From positions 1 through 50,515 of the forward strand of contig JAFRTJ010000019.1 of NCBI GenBank assembly GCA_017427185.1: 50,515 bases of DNA. The letters are read 5' to 3'. The DNA is from Bacteroidaceae bacterium (lineage in GTDB: Bacteria > Bacteroidota > Bacteroidia > Bacteroidales > Bacteroidaceae). Positions 19,134-28,334 of the stretch are shown one piece after another (position 1 is the first letter of the stretch; each line of letters opens with the position of its first letter). Under the pieces are notes generated by a model. The model was not told the DNA's origin, did not search any database, and worked only from the letters and a program-made list of their open reading frames with translations. The translations under genes were made by a program, and so were the position numbers.

Positions 19134-19835
19134 CTATCTGAGTTTCTCGATGACAGGAAGCAAGAGACGCTCCATGATGGCATAGCCCTCTGCATTGGGA
19201 TGTACGCCTGGCCTATCGTTGGCATATGCAGGATTCATCTCTGTGCCATCGGCTGTTACGAGAGCACTGAAATAGTCGACGTAGGGGATCTTGTTCTTCT
19301 TGGCATACGCCTGGACGCGAGCGTTCAAGTGGCGTATCTTTGTCATCGCGTCGGTCACTTCAGGCCTCCAGCTAAAGCCACCTGCCGGCAGACAGCTGGT
19401 CAGTATAACCTTGATTTTGTTGGCACGAGCAATATCCACCATACTCAGCACGTTTCCAAAGGTTTTGTCTTCATCGTATGGACCCGTATTGAGTGCGATA
19501 TCGTTTGTTCCGTAGTTGATGACTACAATCTTTGGCTTCAGGTTCACAACATCCTCGCGGAAACGCAGTAGGAACTGGTAGCTGGTCTGTCCCCCAATAC
19601 CACGGCCAATGATATAGGGATGGTCTTTGAAAAACTGAGAGCTGATGCGTGGCCAACCATCTGTGATGGAGTTTCCCATCAGGACTACACGCTTTGCTTT
19701 CTTGTCAGGAGCTCCCAATTCAACATTTGCTTGGCCGTAACGCCCGAAATTGGCAAACTTGTCATGTGTTTGAGCTAGCAGCGAAGGTGCGCAGAGGCAC
19801 AGGATAGCTGCAAAGAATAGAATACGTCTTTTCAT
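19134..19835 (-). CDS. Exported SGNH/GDSL esterase
   Basis: The 233-residue protein has a signal peptide ending near SLLAQ. Catalytic blocks are intact: block I MGNSITDGW (Ser56), block II GIGGQTS, block III YGTNDIA and block V DRPGVHPNAEGY (Asp/His). The family includes acetyl-xylan, rhamnogalacturonan acetyl and other carbohydrate or lipid esterases, so the substrate is open. TAACTTTG at 19881-19888 (minus strand) is its likely -7 box. Confidence 0.9.
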   Translation of the reverse strand: MKRRILFFAAILCLCAPSLLAQTHDKFANFGRYGQANVELGAPDKKAKRVVLMGNSITDGWPRISSQFFKDHPYIIGRGIGGQTSYQFLLRFREDVVNLKPKIVVINYGTNDIALNTGPYDEDKTFGNVLSMVDIARANKIKVILTSCLPAGGFSWRPEVTDAMTKIRHLNARVQAYAKKNKIPYVDYFSALVTADGTEMNPAYANDRPGVHPNAEGYAIMERLLLPVIEKLR

Positions 19836-19880
19836 AATACACTTTTATTTTATTTGATTGTTTTCTTTTATTTTCGTATG

Positions 19881-19888
19881 CAAAGTTA
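19881..19888 (-). promoter_or_regulatory. -7 box of the SGNH gene
   Basis: TAACTTTG on the minus strand, with only ATTG rather than TTTG 20 bp upstream. Confidence 0.55.
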
Positions 19889-20049
19889 GCCTTTTTCTTG
19901 ATATTTGTCAATTAATTCGCCTAAAATGTGATATTCTCTTATTCAAATGTCTCTCTTTTTCCTGATTCTGCATATCTTTGCATCAGAAACAAACAGGTTA
20001 ATGTTTTTTCTTCAAGGTAAAAGATTGTTGTTTTAGGTAAAAAGGAAAA

Positions 20050-20085
20050 CAAGAAAGGATGGATCGTGAGACCCATCCTTTCTTG
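20050..20085 (-). terminator. Terminator of the ABC exporter gene
   Basis: CAAGAAAGGATGG (20050-20062) pairs perfectly with CCATCCTTTCTTG (20073-20085), a 13-bp stem. On the minus strand it is followed by a T-rich run. It lies 20 bp after the stop of the ABC gene. Confidence 0.85.
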
Positions 20086-20104
20086 CTTTTAATGGAAACC
20101 TTTG

Positions 20105-21919
20105 TCAGTCAAATAGTTTTCCGTCTCCGTTTGCATCCAATGTGTGGGCAAGTTTGTCGATGTTCAGACTGCGGGCAGAGGCATCCACGATATCCTTGTA
20201 TACGCCACCCTTGCGATAGAGCTCATCTGGATTGCCCGATTGCTCCACACGTCCATCCTTGAGGGCATAGACGACATCGCTGTCGATGATTTGTGAGATG
20301 CTGTGGCTGATGATGATGACGGTGCGGTCGCGCTTGATGGCATCCAGACTGGCTTTGATTTGTTCCGTAGCAACAGCATCCAAACTTGCGGTTGGTTCGT
20401 CGAGGAAAATGATTGGAGGATTCTTGAGGAACATGCGTGCAATGGCGATGCGCTGCTGTTGGCCTCCAGAGAGAGCTGTGGCACGAGCCTTGAAGCCATC
20501 TGGTTGTTTCATGATCTGGTCATAGATGTAGGCTTTCTTTGCAGCCTCGACAACTTCCTCGTCTGTAGCATCAGGCTTGCCGTATCGGATGTTCTCCTCG
20601 ATGGTGCCCTCGAAGATATGATTTTTCTGCAGTACCAGACCAATGTTTTCGCGCAGATACTTCGTGTCCCATTCGCGCAAGTCCACCCCATCGAGTGTGA
20701 TGCGGCCGCAGTCAGGCTCGTAGAATTTGTCGAGCAGATTGATGATGGTGGATTTGCCTGCTCCAGAAAGTCCCACAAAGGCTGTGATGTGGCCACTGCC
20801 TATCTTCATGTTGATATCGTGGAGAGCCTTGGTTCCATTGGGATATGTGAAGTCAACGCCCTGGATCTCGAATTCTCCGCAAACTTTTTCTGGATGATAG
20901 GATCCAGTGGGTTCCGCCTCCTCCTTTGCCTCCAGGATATCGAAGAATCCTTCTGCATATATGAGTGCATCGTTGAGAGAGTCGAAGATGCGTTGCAGTT
21001 GGATGATGGGAGCTGTGACGTTGGAAAAGAGCATCACGTGGTACATGATCTTACCAATCGTCATTCCTGGGTACTGAATAAGCACCAGATAAGCGGTGAG
21101 AATAATGATGAGGACCGTACCTACCTGTTGGACGAAACTCTTTACTCCATCGAAATAAAACGATGTTCTGCGCACAAGCATTTGATTGTCGGTAAACTGC
21201 GTCTGTATGTCCCACTGCTTCTGGCTCTCGATGGGCTCGCGATTGAAGGATTTGATGACGTTCATGCTTTCGATGATGCTCACCACACCATTGGATTTCT
21301 GCTCACGGAATCTGCGCATGTTGGTGCGCCATCCCTTCAGACGGCGGGCCTGACGTACGGTGATCCATATATAAATAGGTACGATGAATAGGGCTGTCAG
21401 TCCCACATACACATTGGCCATAAACATCAATACAAGTGCCAAAAAGGCTGATGTGAAGAGCGGCAACAAGTCGATAAACACACTCTGAACGGTGGTGGAA
21501 AGCGATCCAACACCTTGATCGATGCGTGTCTGCAACTTTCCCGTTTCGTTTCCGCTGCGTGAGAAAAAAGCCATCCGGTAACTGAGGATGTGGTCGATGA
21601 TAGCCTGCGAAAGGTCCTTGCTGACCAGGATGCGCATACGTTCACCAAAATAGTTCTGCGCATAGCGGATGATGGCGGCCAGCAACTCCTTGCCCAGCAG
21701 GATGATGCTGATGACGGTAAGGATGTGGGCAGCCTTTGCCCAGGCGAATCCCTCAGGTTTCACCAGCGCATTGATGGCATCGACCGTGCGGTCGAGAACG
21801 ACAGCATTGACCTGTGCGATGAAGGACCCGATGAGAGTCAGGATCAGCGTTGCTATCACGAGCCACCTGTAGGGGCGGACATAGGGACCGATTTTCTTGA
21901 GTAAGAGGATAAGATTCAT
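20105..21919 (-). CDS. Type I ABC exporter, fused membrane and ATPase domains
   Basis: The 604-residue half-transporter has about six membrane helices in residues 15-320 and an ATPase from about residue 355. Walker A is GLSGAGKST (near 381-389), the signature is LSGGQQQRIAIA, Walker B is PIIFLDEP, and the switch His is in IIISHSIS. It resembles MsbA/LmrA-type lipid or drug exporters and probably works as a homodimer in the inner membrane. The substrate cannot be told. TAACTTTG at 21952-21959 on the minus strand is its -7 box. Confidence 0.92.
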   Translation of the reverse strand: MNLILLLKKIGPYVRPYRWLVIATLILTLIGSFIAQVNAVVLDRTVDAINALVKPEGFAWAKAAHILTVISIILLGKELLAAIIRYAQNYFGERMRILVSKDLSQAIIDHILSYRMAFFSRSGNETGKLQTRIDQGVGSLSTTVQSVFIDLLPLFTSAFLALVLMFMANVYVGLTALFIVPIYIWITVRQARRLKGWRTNMRRFREQKSNGVVSIIESMNVIKSFNREPIESQKQWDIQTQFTDNQMLVRRTSFYFDGVKSFVQQVGTVLIIILTAYLVLIQYPGMTIGKIMYHVMLFSNVTAPIIQLQRIFDSLNDALIYAEGFFDILEAKEEAEPTGSYHPEKVCGEFEIQGVDFTYPNGTKALHDINMKIGSGHITAFVGLSGAGKSTIINLLDKFYEPDCGRITLDGVDLREWDTKYLRENIGLVLQKNHIFEGTIEENIRYGKPDATDEEVVEAAKKAYIYDQIMKQPDGFKARATALSGGQQQRIAIARMFLKNPPIIFLDEPTASLDAVATEQIKASLDAIKRDRTVIIISHSISQIIDSDVVYALKDGRVEQSGNPDELYRKGGVYKDIVDASARSLNIDKLAHTLDANGDGKLFD

Positions 21920-21951
21920 TCTTTTCTATGCTTTTTTGCTGTGATGTGAGA

Positions 21952-21959
21952 CAAAGTTA
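21952..21959 (-). promoter_or_regulatory. -7 box of the ABC exporter gene
   Basis: TAACTTTG on the minus strand, 33 bp before the start codon. No matching -33 box was found. Confidence 0.55.
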
Positions 21960-22013
21960 CCTTTTTTTTCCAAATTATAAGGGCCGACGAGAGCTTTTCT
22001 CACGAATTTTGTG

Positions 22014-22021
22014 TAAGTTTG
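22014..22021 (+). promoter_or_regulatory. -7 box of the calpain-like gene
   Basis: TAAGTTTG lies 45 bp before ATG 22066. It rules out the much longer frame starting at 21928, because that start would be upstream of the transcript. Confidence 0.6.
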
Positions 22022-22065
22022 CAGAAGATTTCGATTTTTATATTCATAAAATCATGTGTAAAAGA

Positions 22066-23574
22066 ATGAAAAGATTACTCTTCCTAACAACAATCCTGCT
22101 GGCAGCAAGCAGCTCTGCCTTGGCTCAAAGGCTGCAGATTACCCTGAAAGACAAGTCTGTGGTTTCTTATGATATTGCAGACATCAACGTGATAGACATC
22201 ATGCCAGAATTGCAGCCTGGCGAGCTTTGGGGTGCTTGGTTCCTGGGTTTCCGCTCCACCACGAGCAGCAGTACCCACTACGATGGAACGGAGATGCTTA
22301 CCTTCACGGGATCACGTATGACTTGGTATAGGGCAAGCGGAGACGAGGTATACGACATTACCTACAGCGACGACTTCAAGACATTGAATTGCACCTCACA
22401 GGAAACTGGCAACGTTGAGAGCTACACCATCCTGGCCAACGAACCTGACCTGCTGGTGCTGAAGCGTGCCAGTTCCATACGATATTTCTACAAGTCTATA
22501 GAGGCTGCTCACAACGCAACGATGGTGAAGTTTCCTAATCGAAACGAATACACTGACATAAATCGTATCCTGAATCTGCGTTCGGGTTCCAGCAACTCCA
22601 CCGTGACCCCCATGGGCAAGCACTTCGAGAACAGGCACAAGACCACAGATGCTGATCGTGCCTGGCTGGCCGATCCCTCGAACCAACCCAACGTGAGTAT
22701 CTCTGGCCTTACCAAATGGGCGGGCAAGGCAGTCACTCTCTATCCCTATGGCGATCCCCAGCCTGCTGACATCAACCAGCACGCCATTGGAGACTGCTGT
22801 CTTTGTGCTGTACTGGCATCGTTTGCCTACAACTATCCAGACTACATCAAACACATCATTACACAAGAAGGAAGCACTCGTTTCACCGTGGCTATGTATG
22901 ACCCTCAAGGAAACCCAGTGAGCGTGACGGTTGACAACAAGTTCCTCTGCGATGGAAACAACAATATCGGCCAACTGACGGGTAAGAACAACGTTCCCAC
23001 TTGGGGAACTGTGCTCGAGAAGGCTATCATGAAGTGGGAAACCATCTATCAGTGCAATGGTATCGAAGGCATTGGCACAGAGCATGTCGCACCTCTTTTG
23101 ACGGGTTCTGGCAACAGCTTTGCCATCTCCCCTGGAACCCTTTTCAACAATGAGATGAAAGCTGTTCTGGAGTGGGCCATGCAGAACGGAATGATTGGCG
23201 TGGGAGGATTCAACAAGGGCGATTTGCTTTGCGGAACCCTGAATACTGTGACGGGCCATGCCTTCACGTTGATGTATACCACTGATCCTGACAACTATCT
23301 CTTCTCGATGCGTAATCCTTGGGGTATCACCTCAGTGGATGGTGTGCTGGAGATTCCCGACTATCGCTATATTGTGCAGACCATCGACTTTCGCCTGGTG
23401 TACCCTGGAGCTGCCAAGGAATTCCTCAAGCAGAACCAGACCGGTTACGTTGTTCCCAGGTTTGCTCCTAAGCAGGGTGATCTGGGTGTATCCAAGCGTC
23501 TGCTCCGCATGGCAGGCGTGAACAGCTATGCAGGCGAGACTGGCGATGATGCCTACAGTGATGAAGAAGAATAA
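22066..23574 (+). CDS. Secreted calpain-like (C2 family) cysteine protease
   Basis: The 502-residue protein starts with a signal peptide (MKRLLFLTTILLAASSSALAQ). After about 190 residues of unassigned N-terminal domain comes a papain-fold domain with calpain-type active-site blocks: Cys244 in HAIGDCCLCAVLASF, His398 in TVTGHAFTLM and Asn417 in MRNPWG. The GDC and RNPWG motifs are calpain hallmarks; the usual Trp after the Cys is replaced by Cys. An in-frame ATG at 22054 is an alternative start. Known bacterial relatives include Tpr of Porphyromonas gingivalis. The C-terminus ends in acidic residues without a sorting tail. It leads a tight row with bcp (23-bp gap). Confidence 0.85.
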   Translation: MKRLLFLTTILLAASSSALAQRLQITLKDKSVVSYDIADINVIDIMPELQPGELWGAWFLGFRSTTSSSTHYDGTEMLTFTGSRMTWYRASGDEVYDITYSDDFKTLNCTSQETGNVESYTILANEPDLLVLKRASSIRYFYKSIEAAHNATMVKFPNRNEYTDINRILNLRSGSSNSTVTPMGKHFENRHKTTDADRAWLADPSNQPNVSISGLTKWAGKAVTLYPYGDPQPADINQHAIGDCCLCAVLASFAYNYPDYIKHIITQEGSTRFTVAMYDPQGNPVSVTVDNKFLCDGNNNIGQLTGKNNVPTWGTVLEKAIMKWETIYQCNGIEGIGTEHVAPLLTGSGNSFAISPGTLFNNEMKAVLEWAMQNGMIGVGGFNKGDLLCGTLNTVTGHAFTLMYTTDPDNYLFSMRNPWGITSVDGVLEIPDYRYIVQTIDFRLVYPGAAKEFLKQNQTGYVVPRFAPKQGDLGVSKRLLRMAGVNSYAGETGDDAYSDEEE

Positions 23575-23597
23575 CCATTCCACTCAGAAAGCAAAAC

Positions 23598-24059
23598 ATG
23601 AAAGTTGGAGACAAAATACCTGATACTTTGGGTGTCGACCAGAATGGGAACCCCATCAAGGCAAGCGACTATAAAGGGCGCAAGGTCATATTGTACAGCT
23701 ATCCTAAGGCAAACACTTCCGGCTGTACGGCTGAAGCATGTTCCCTCCAGCAGCATAAAGCTGAGCTGGAGGCTGCTGGCTATTCCATCATTGGTGTTAG
23801 CAAGGACCGCATCGAATTGCAAAAGAAGTTTGCTGACAGCTATTCTTTGGAATTCCCTCTCATTGCAGACACTGACACCACCCTGCTCCAGCAACTGGGA
23901 GCATGGGGTGAGAAGGTGGCTTGTGGCCGTCGCACCATAGGCATCCTGCGCACCACGTATCTGGTCAACGAGGACGGAATCATCGAAAAGATATTCACCC
24001 CCAAGGAAATCAAGACAAAAATACATGCTGAACAGATTTTGAGTTACATCAATCAATAA
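23598..24059 (+). CDS. bcp: Thiol peroxidase of the Bcp/PrxQ type
   Basis: The 153-residue peroxiredoxin reduces hydrogen peroxide and organic peroxides with thioredoxin. The peroxidatic Cys43 is in ANTSGCTAEAC and the resolving Cys48 is five residues on, the usual PrxQ spacing. The common TPGC is TSGC here. It has no signal peptide, so it is cytoplasmic, unlike the calpain-like protein before it. Gap to the next gene is 18 bp. Confidence 0.93.
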   Translation: MKVGDKIPDTLGVDQNGNPIKASDYKGRKVILYSYPKANTSGCTAEACSLQQHKAELEAAGYSIIGVSKDRIELQKKFADSYSLEFPLIADTDTTLLQQLGAWGEKVACGRRTIGILRTTYLVNEDGIIEKIFTPKEIKTKIHAEQILSYINQ

Positions 24060-24077
24060 AAGACCTTTTCAACAGCC

Positions 24078-25133
24078 ATGAAACGCAAGATTGCAATTTT
24101 GGGCGCAGGAATGATGGGCTCTGCCCTGGCTTTTCCTGCTGCAGAGAATGGAAACGATGTGCGCATCATTGGAACCTGTCTCGACGACAGCATCATCGAT
24201 GGGTACATCCAGACACACAAACACGAGAAGTTCTGCAGGAAGTTCCCTGACAATGTGACGTACCACTACTTCCGTAACTGGAAGGAAGCTGTGGAGGGGT
24301 GTGACTTCGTGATTGGAGGCGTGTCGTCGTTTGGAGTCGATTGGTTCCTCGAGGAAATCCTCACTCAGCTGAACCCTGAGTTGCCCGTATTGAGCGTGAC
24401 AAAAGGACTTCGCGCCACCGAGGATGGAACCCTTCTCTCTTACCCAGGCTTCTGGGAGAGCGAGTTGGCGAAACGTGGTATAAAGCGCACGATCTGTGCC
24501 ATTGGCGGCCCCTGCACCAGTTACGAACTGGTCTTTATGGACCCATCGGAAGTGGCGTTCTGCGGAAAGGACAACGATGCTCTGCGCATGATGAAGGAAG
24601 CCATGCAGCGCCCCTATTATCACATCTCCCTGACAAACGACGTCATTGGGCTGGAAAGTGCGGTCGCACTGAAGAATGCCTATGCGATGGCTGTTACGCT
24701 GGCTGTGGGACTCAACACGCGTTGGCATGGTGAAAGCGAGCCCCAGCACTATAATTCCCAGGCAGGAACGTTCACGCAGGCCGTACGTGAGACGCATGCT
24801 CTCATGATGTTGCAAGGGGGGACGTTTGAATCAGAGTGCATTGGCTTGGGTGATCTCTACGTGACCATTTTCAGCGGACGTACACGCAGATGTGGCGTTC
24901 TGATGGGGCAAGGATTGAACTACGACGAGGTGACTGAGGCATTGGCAGGCATCACGCTGGAAAGTCTTGTCATTACGCGTGTTATGGGAAATGCAATCCG
25001 TAGGAAAGCGGAACTGGGACTCGTTGACCTGAAGGACTTCCCTTTGCTCATGCATATCGTAGACATTCTCGACAAGGGAAAGGCTGACGCTGACCTTCCG
25101 TGGGAGGCTTTCACGTTTGAGCATCTCGACTGA
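24078..25133 (+). CDS. gpsA: NAD(P)-dependent glycerol-3-phosphate dehydrogenase-like protein
   Basis: The 351-residue protein has an N-terminal Rossmann fold (ILGAGMMGSALAFPAAENG), the KG of VTKGLRATEDG, the GGPCTSYE substrate loop and the catalytic Lys of ALKNAYAMAV. This is the GpsA-type fold that forms or oxidises sn-glycerol 3-phosphate. It departs from the usual form in the longer and atypical GPCTSYELVFMDPSEV and ARG-poor C-terminal region. It lies next to an OPA-family organophosphate transporter (33-bp gap), so it may serve catabolism of imported glycerol-phosphate rather than, or as well as, lipid synthesis. Confidence 0.8.
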   Translation: MKRKIAILGAGMMGSALAFPAAENGNDVRIIGTCLDDSIIDGYIQTHKHEKFCRKFPDNVTYHYFRNWKEAVEGCDFVIGGVSSFGVDWFLEEILTQLNPELPVLSVTKGLRATEDGTLLSYPGFWESELAKRGIKRTICAIGGPCTSYELVFMDPSEVAFCGKDNDALRMMKEAMQRPYYHISLTNDVIGLESAVALKNAYAMAVTLAVGLNTRWHGESEPQHYNSQAGTFTQAVRETHALMMLQGGTFESECIGLGDLYVTIFSGRTRRCGVLMGQGLNYDEVTEALAGITLESLVITRVMGNAIRRKAELGLVDLKDFPLLMHIVDILDKGKADADLPWEAFTFEHLD

Positions 25134-25166
25134 CGTTTCCATCTTCCTCGAAAAGTAACGGCTGAT

Positions 25167-26507
25167 ATGCAGACAAAACACACCTTCAAGCATTGGCAGT
25201 GGAGAGTCATCATCTGTTCGATGATAGGTTACTCCATGTTCTATTTCGTGCGCAAGAACTTCTCATTTGCTATGCCTGCTTTGGGAGAAGCCTATGGAAT
25301 CACCAACACCAGCTTTGGCATCATCCTCTCACTGGTGGGCATCATCTATGGCATATCTAAGTTCATCAACGGTTTCATCGCTGATCGCGCCAACGCCCGT
25401 TGGCATCTTGTCATTGGCCTCACGATATGTGCGCTGCTCAACTACATCTTTGGTTTCAGCGCAGATCTCAGCCATTGGATAACAGGTGCTTCGCAGGGAC
25501 CTGACTTTGTCAACTCGATGGTGGTCATCATGGCAGTCCTGCTTGTCTTGAACAATATCTTCCAAGGATGCGGATTCTCACCCTGCAACCGTCTGATGGT
25601 ACATTGGGTACCCCCCAAGGAACTGGCGACAAAGATGAGTTTCTGGAACACCTCCCATTCCATTGGGGCAGGGCTTGTTTCTGTCCTTTGCGGCTATATC
25701 ATAGGTAGCGGAATGGGTTCAGGAACTGGCACGATGGCGTGGCAATGGTGCTTCTGGATTCCTGCCGTCATCGCGTCGCTGGGTGTGTTCTTTATCCTCG
25801 TCTCTTTGCGCGACACGCCCACTTCCGTTGGTCTCCCGGAATTGCCAGATACGAAGACGGAACTCGACGAAGACGACAGCCCTGAGGCTTTCAAGGCGTT
25901 CATCCGTAAGAAGGTCTTCCAGAATCCCATCGTGTGGATTCTTGCTTTGACCGACCTGTTTGTCTACATTGTGCGCTTTGCTGTCTTGGATTGGGGTCCC
26001 ACGTTTCTCCAGAACCGTGCGATTCCCCTCTCTCCCCAGTTGGCAGGGTGGACCATCGCAATCTTCGAGATAGCAGGATGTGCTGGAATGATGTGTGCGG
26101 GATGGGTGTCTGACCGTTTCTTTGGTGGAAAGGCCCAGCGCGTTTGTGCCATCGAGATGGGCATCGTAGCCCTTTGCCTGGTTGCTCTCCACCTGTTGCC
26201 TGCTGATGCGAGCAGTGTGTTGGTGCTTGTCCTGTTGGCTGTCGCTGGTTTCTTCCTCTATGGGCCTCAGGCTCTGCTGGGTGTTGTGGCCGCCAACCAA
26301 GTGACGAAGAAAGCCGCCTCGTCGGCTGTTGGCCTGATAGGTCTGATGAGTTACGTCTCTGTCATCTTCACAGGTGCTGGCTTGGGCTGGTTCTCGGACC
26401 ATTTCGGCTGGGACTATCTCTTCATCCTCATGAGTGGCGTAGCCATTGTGGGAGGACTGACGGTGGCTCTTTTGTGGAACATCAAGGATGACGGATACAT
26501 CCATTAA
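25167..26507 (+). CDS. OPA-family organophosphate:phosphate antiporter (GlpT/UhpT/UhpC type)
   Basis: The 446-residue MFS protein has about 12 membrane helices. MFYFVRKNFSFAMPAL, FINGFIADRANARW and the QGCGFSPCNRLMVHWVPPKE segment are characteristic of the GlpT/UhpT/UhpC group. The likely substrate is glycerol 3-phosphate, given the dehydrogenase gene directly upstream; hexose phosphates remain possible. It ends 12 bp before the convergent DUF4421 gene. Confidence 0.88.
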   Translation: MQTKHTFKHWQWRVIICSMIGYSMFYFVRKNFSFAMPALGEAYGITNTSFGIILSLVGIIYGISKFINGFIADRANARWHLVIGLTICALLNYIFGFSADLSHWITGASQGPDFVNSMVVIMAVLLVLNNIFQGCGFSPCNRLMVHWVPPKELATKMSFWNTSHSIGAGLVSVLCGYIIGSGMGSGTGTMAWQWCFWIPAVIASLGVFFILVSLRDTPTSVGLPELPDTKTELDEDDSPEAFKAFIRKKVFQNPIVWILALTDLFVYIVRFAVLDWGPTFLQNRAIPLSPQLAGWTIAIFEIAGCAGMMCAGWVSDRFFGGKAQRVCAIEMGIVALCLVALHLLPADASSVLVLVLLAVAGFFLYGPQALLGVVAANQVTKKAASSAVGLIGLMSYVSVIFTGAGLGWFSDHFGWDYLFILMSGVAIVGGLTVALLWNIKDDGYIH

Positions 26508-26519
26508 GTCTAATCCAGC

Positions 26520-27512
26520 CTACAGTCGGATTCCGTAGAAGAAACGTGCACGCCACTTGGTGTTCTCGATCTCCAGGTTCTTCTTGTTGCCTATGTTGGT
26601 GAAATTGAAAACCATCGAGAGGCCCGTGAACATGTTTCTTTTTATCTGGCGAACGACGGAGCCACGTGCTGTGAGGATGACCTCTGGGAAATGGTAACGG
26701 AGTGGAATGCGTGTGTTGTCGAGAGTTAGCGCTGTGTTGCTGAAGACGATGAATGTGGGCAGGGATGAGAGATGAATCAGCCAATTCTTTGCAGGCACGT
26801 AGTTGTAGCCATACCCGCCTCCAACACCAATGTTGGTTATGTTGAAACGGAAATTCTCCTTGCTGTTCGCCTCGCCCCTCTGTCCCTGTGCAGAAAGAGC
26901 CAGCAGGAAGCTTCCTGCCGATCGGCGCTGGATGTAGCCTTGGGAGAGTGCGGCAGGATAGGAGAAGCGGCGGTTGTTGAAGCAATAATAGCCGTTCAGG
27001 TTGAGCGTCTTCAGCGAGAGTATGTCTGGAGGCAGGTTTGCCCGATTTTGTCCGCCTTCCTCACTCCATCCCTTGAAGTTGTGGGCAGAATGATAGATGA
27101 ACTCGAAGCCAAAGCTTTTGCCGTAGGACAGCAGATTCAGCTCGTAGTCGCTGTATCGTCCCAGCAGTTTGGCAGGATTGAGTGCGACGCTGACAGAAAA
27201 CCCCACGTAGTTCACGGCCAAACTGAGTGTGGATTTGTAGTCTGCTTTCAGTTTCGTTTGGAAAGGTATATCGTTTCTGACTGCCTCTGCCCCAATCTGT
27301 GCTCCAGAGACATTGGCCCTGCCTATGATTGTGAACCTGGTGGTTGGGCGTGTCACGTAGGCTGTGTCCACATTAGCATTCCTGTATCGAGCCGTCAGCA
27401 CGCTGTCGACGAGCCGTATCCGTGCGAAACGATCTTTGGCACAAACCTGTGTGTCTATCCCGCTTGCGAGAAAAACGCACAATGCAATGAGTATCTTGGC
27501 AGGTAATCTCAT
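26520..27512 (-). CDS. DUF4421-type outer-membrane protein
   Basis: The 330-residue protein has a signal peptide (MRLPAKILIALCVFLASG) and many amphipathic beta strands, with aromatic C-terminus FYGIRL, as expected of a barrel. The motif pattern (VNYVGFSVSVALNP, GYCFN-like strands, GGGYGYNYVPAKNWLIH) matches the DUF4421 family of Bacteroidetes. The ATG at 27512 is preferred over 27527, since the TAACTTTG -7 box at 27525-27532 overlaps the upstream one. Its function is not known. Confidence 0.8.
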   Translation of the reverse strand: MRLPAKILIALCVFLASGIDTQVCAKDRFARIRLVDSVLTARYRNANVDTAYVTRPTTRFTIIGRANVSGAQIGAEAVRNDIPFQTKLKADYKSTLSLAVNYVGFSVSVALNPAKLLGRYSDYELNLLSYGKSFGFEFIYHSAHNFKGWSEEGGQNRANLPPDILSLKTLNLNGYYCFNNRRFSYPAALSQGYIQRRSAGSFLLALSAQGQRGEANSKENFRFNITNIGVGGGYGYNYVPAKNWLIHLSSLPTFIVFSNTALTLDNTRIPLRYHFPEVILTARGSVVRQIKRNMFTGLSMVFNFTNIGNKKNLEIENTKWRARFFYGIRL

Positions 27513-27524
27513 ACTTGTAGGCAA

Positions 27525-27532
27525 CAAAGTTA
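27525..27532 (-). promoter_or_regulatory. -7 box of the DUF4421 gene
   Basis: TAACTTTG on the minus strand ends 13 bp before ATG 27512, so the leader is only a few bases long. Confidence 0.6.
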
Positions 27533-27690
27533 CTGATTTTTCCTGTATGCAGGAACATTTCTGCCTTTTTTTTCCTTCTTCCCCTCACTTTCCTTGCTGA
27601 AAATCAAATCTTTCTCATTCGGCAGACACTTTTGCCTGGATAGTTTCGAAAATGTCTCTCCATTCTTGTGCGATATCGTATTTTTTGTTG

Positions 27691-27698
27691 TACCTTTG
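27691..27698 (+). promoter_or_regulatory. -7 box of the FNT gene
   Basis: TACCTTTG ends 3 bp before ATG 27702. Transcription would begin at or near that codon, so translation may start at 27714 or 27723 instead, or the mRNA is leaderless. Confidence 0.6.
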
Positions 27699-27701
27699 CC
27701 C

Positions 27702-28334
27702 ATGAAAAAAAGAATGAATGATATGACACCATCTCAGAGATTACTCAGGGAAATTTTCCCCTTAGCCATCTTGGCAGGCATTTGCATCTCCATCGGATGC
27801 GTTGTGAACCTTCGCGTGGGAGGCGTGGCTGGAGCCGTGCTCTTCGCCTTCGGCCTTACGACCGTGGTCTACTACGGCTTGAAGCTCTACACCGGCACGG
27901 CAGGCTTTATCCGCCGCCAGGGCGACTGGTCCATGCTGGCTGTCGTTCTGCTGGGCAACATCGTGGGTTGCTGGTTCACCGCTCAAATGATATCCTACGC
28001 ACAGCCAGATTGCATCGCGCCAGCCTCTGCCATTCTCGAAGGACGCTTGGCTAAAGGTCCTTGGGCATGCTTCCTCTTGGCAATCGGCTGCGGGTTCATC
28101 ATGACCACAGCCGTAGAGTTTGCCCGCAAGGGTAAGATGCTTACCCTCCTGCTGGGTGTTCCTGTCTTCATCCTCTGTGGTTTTGCCCACTCGATAGCCG
28201 ATGCCTTCTATTTCCTCGTCTCGCCTGCGGAGTCGCTGATGCAACCCATGGTGCTGGTCGTTTATCTTTGCGAGGTGCTGGGTAATTTCGTGGGCTGCAA
28301 TCTCTACCGCTGGATGCTCTTGCCCTCGAAATAG
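27702..28334 (+). CDS. Formate/nitrite transporter family channel
   Basis: The 210-residue protein has six membrane segments and the FNT signatures: GNIVGCW and LGNFVGCN half-helix breaks, and CGFAHSIADAFYFL with the central pore His. It should form a pentameric channel for formate, nitrite, lactate or hydrosulfide. Length is somewhat short for the family (about 250-280). The starts at 27714 and 27723 (both ATG, in frame) are plausible given the promoter. No formate or nitrite enzyme gene is adjacent. Confidence 0.85.
   Translation: MKKRMNDMTPSQRLLREIFPLAILAGICISIGCVVNLRVGGVAGAVLFAFGLTTVVYYGLKLYTGTAGFIRRQGDWSMLAVVLLGNIVGCWFTAQMISYAQPDCIAPASAILEGRLAKGPWACFLLAIGCGFIMTTAVEFARKGKMLTLLLGVPVFILCGFAHSIADAFYFLVSPAESLMQPMVLVVYLCEVLGNFVGCNLYRWMLLPSK

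Noticed and set aside
23598..24059. TSGC in place of TPGC in the Bcp peroxiredoxin as a novelty
   Set aside because: As I recall, Ser at this place is frequent in Bacteroidales PrxQ proteins; both cysteines are intact, so it is recorded only as a detail.
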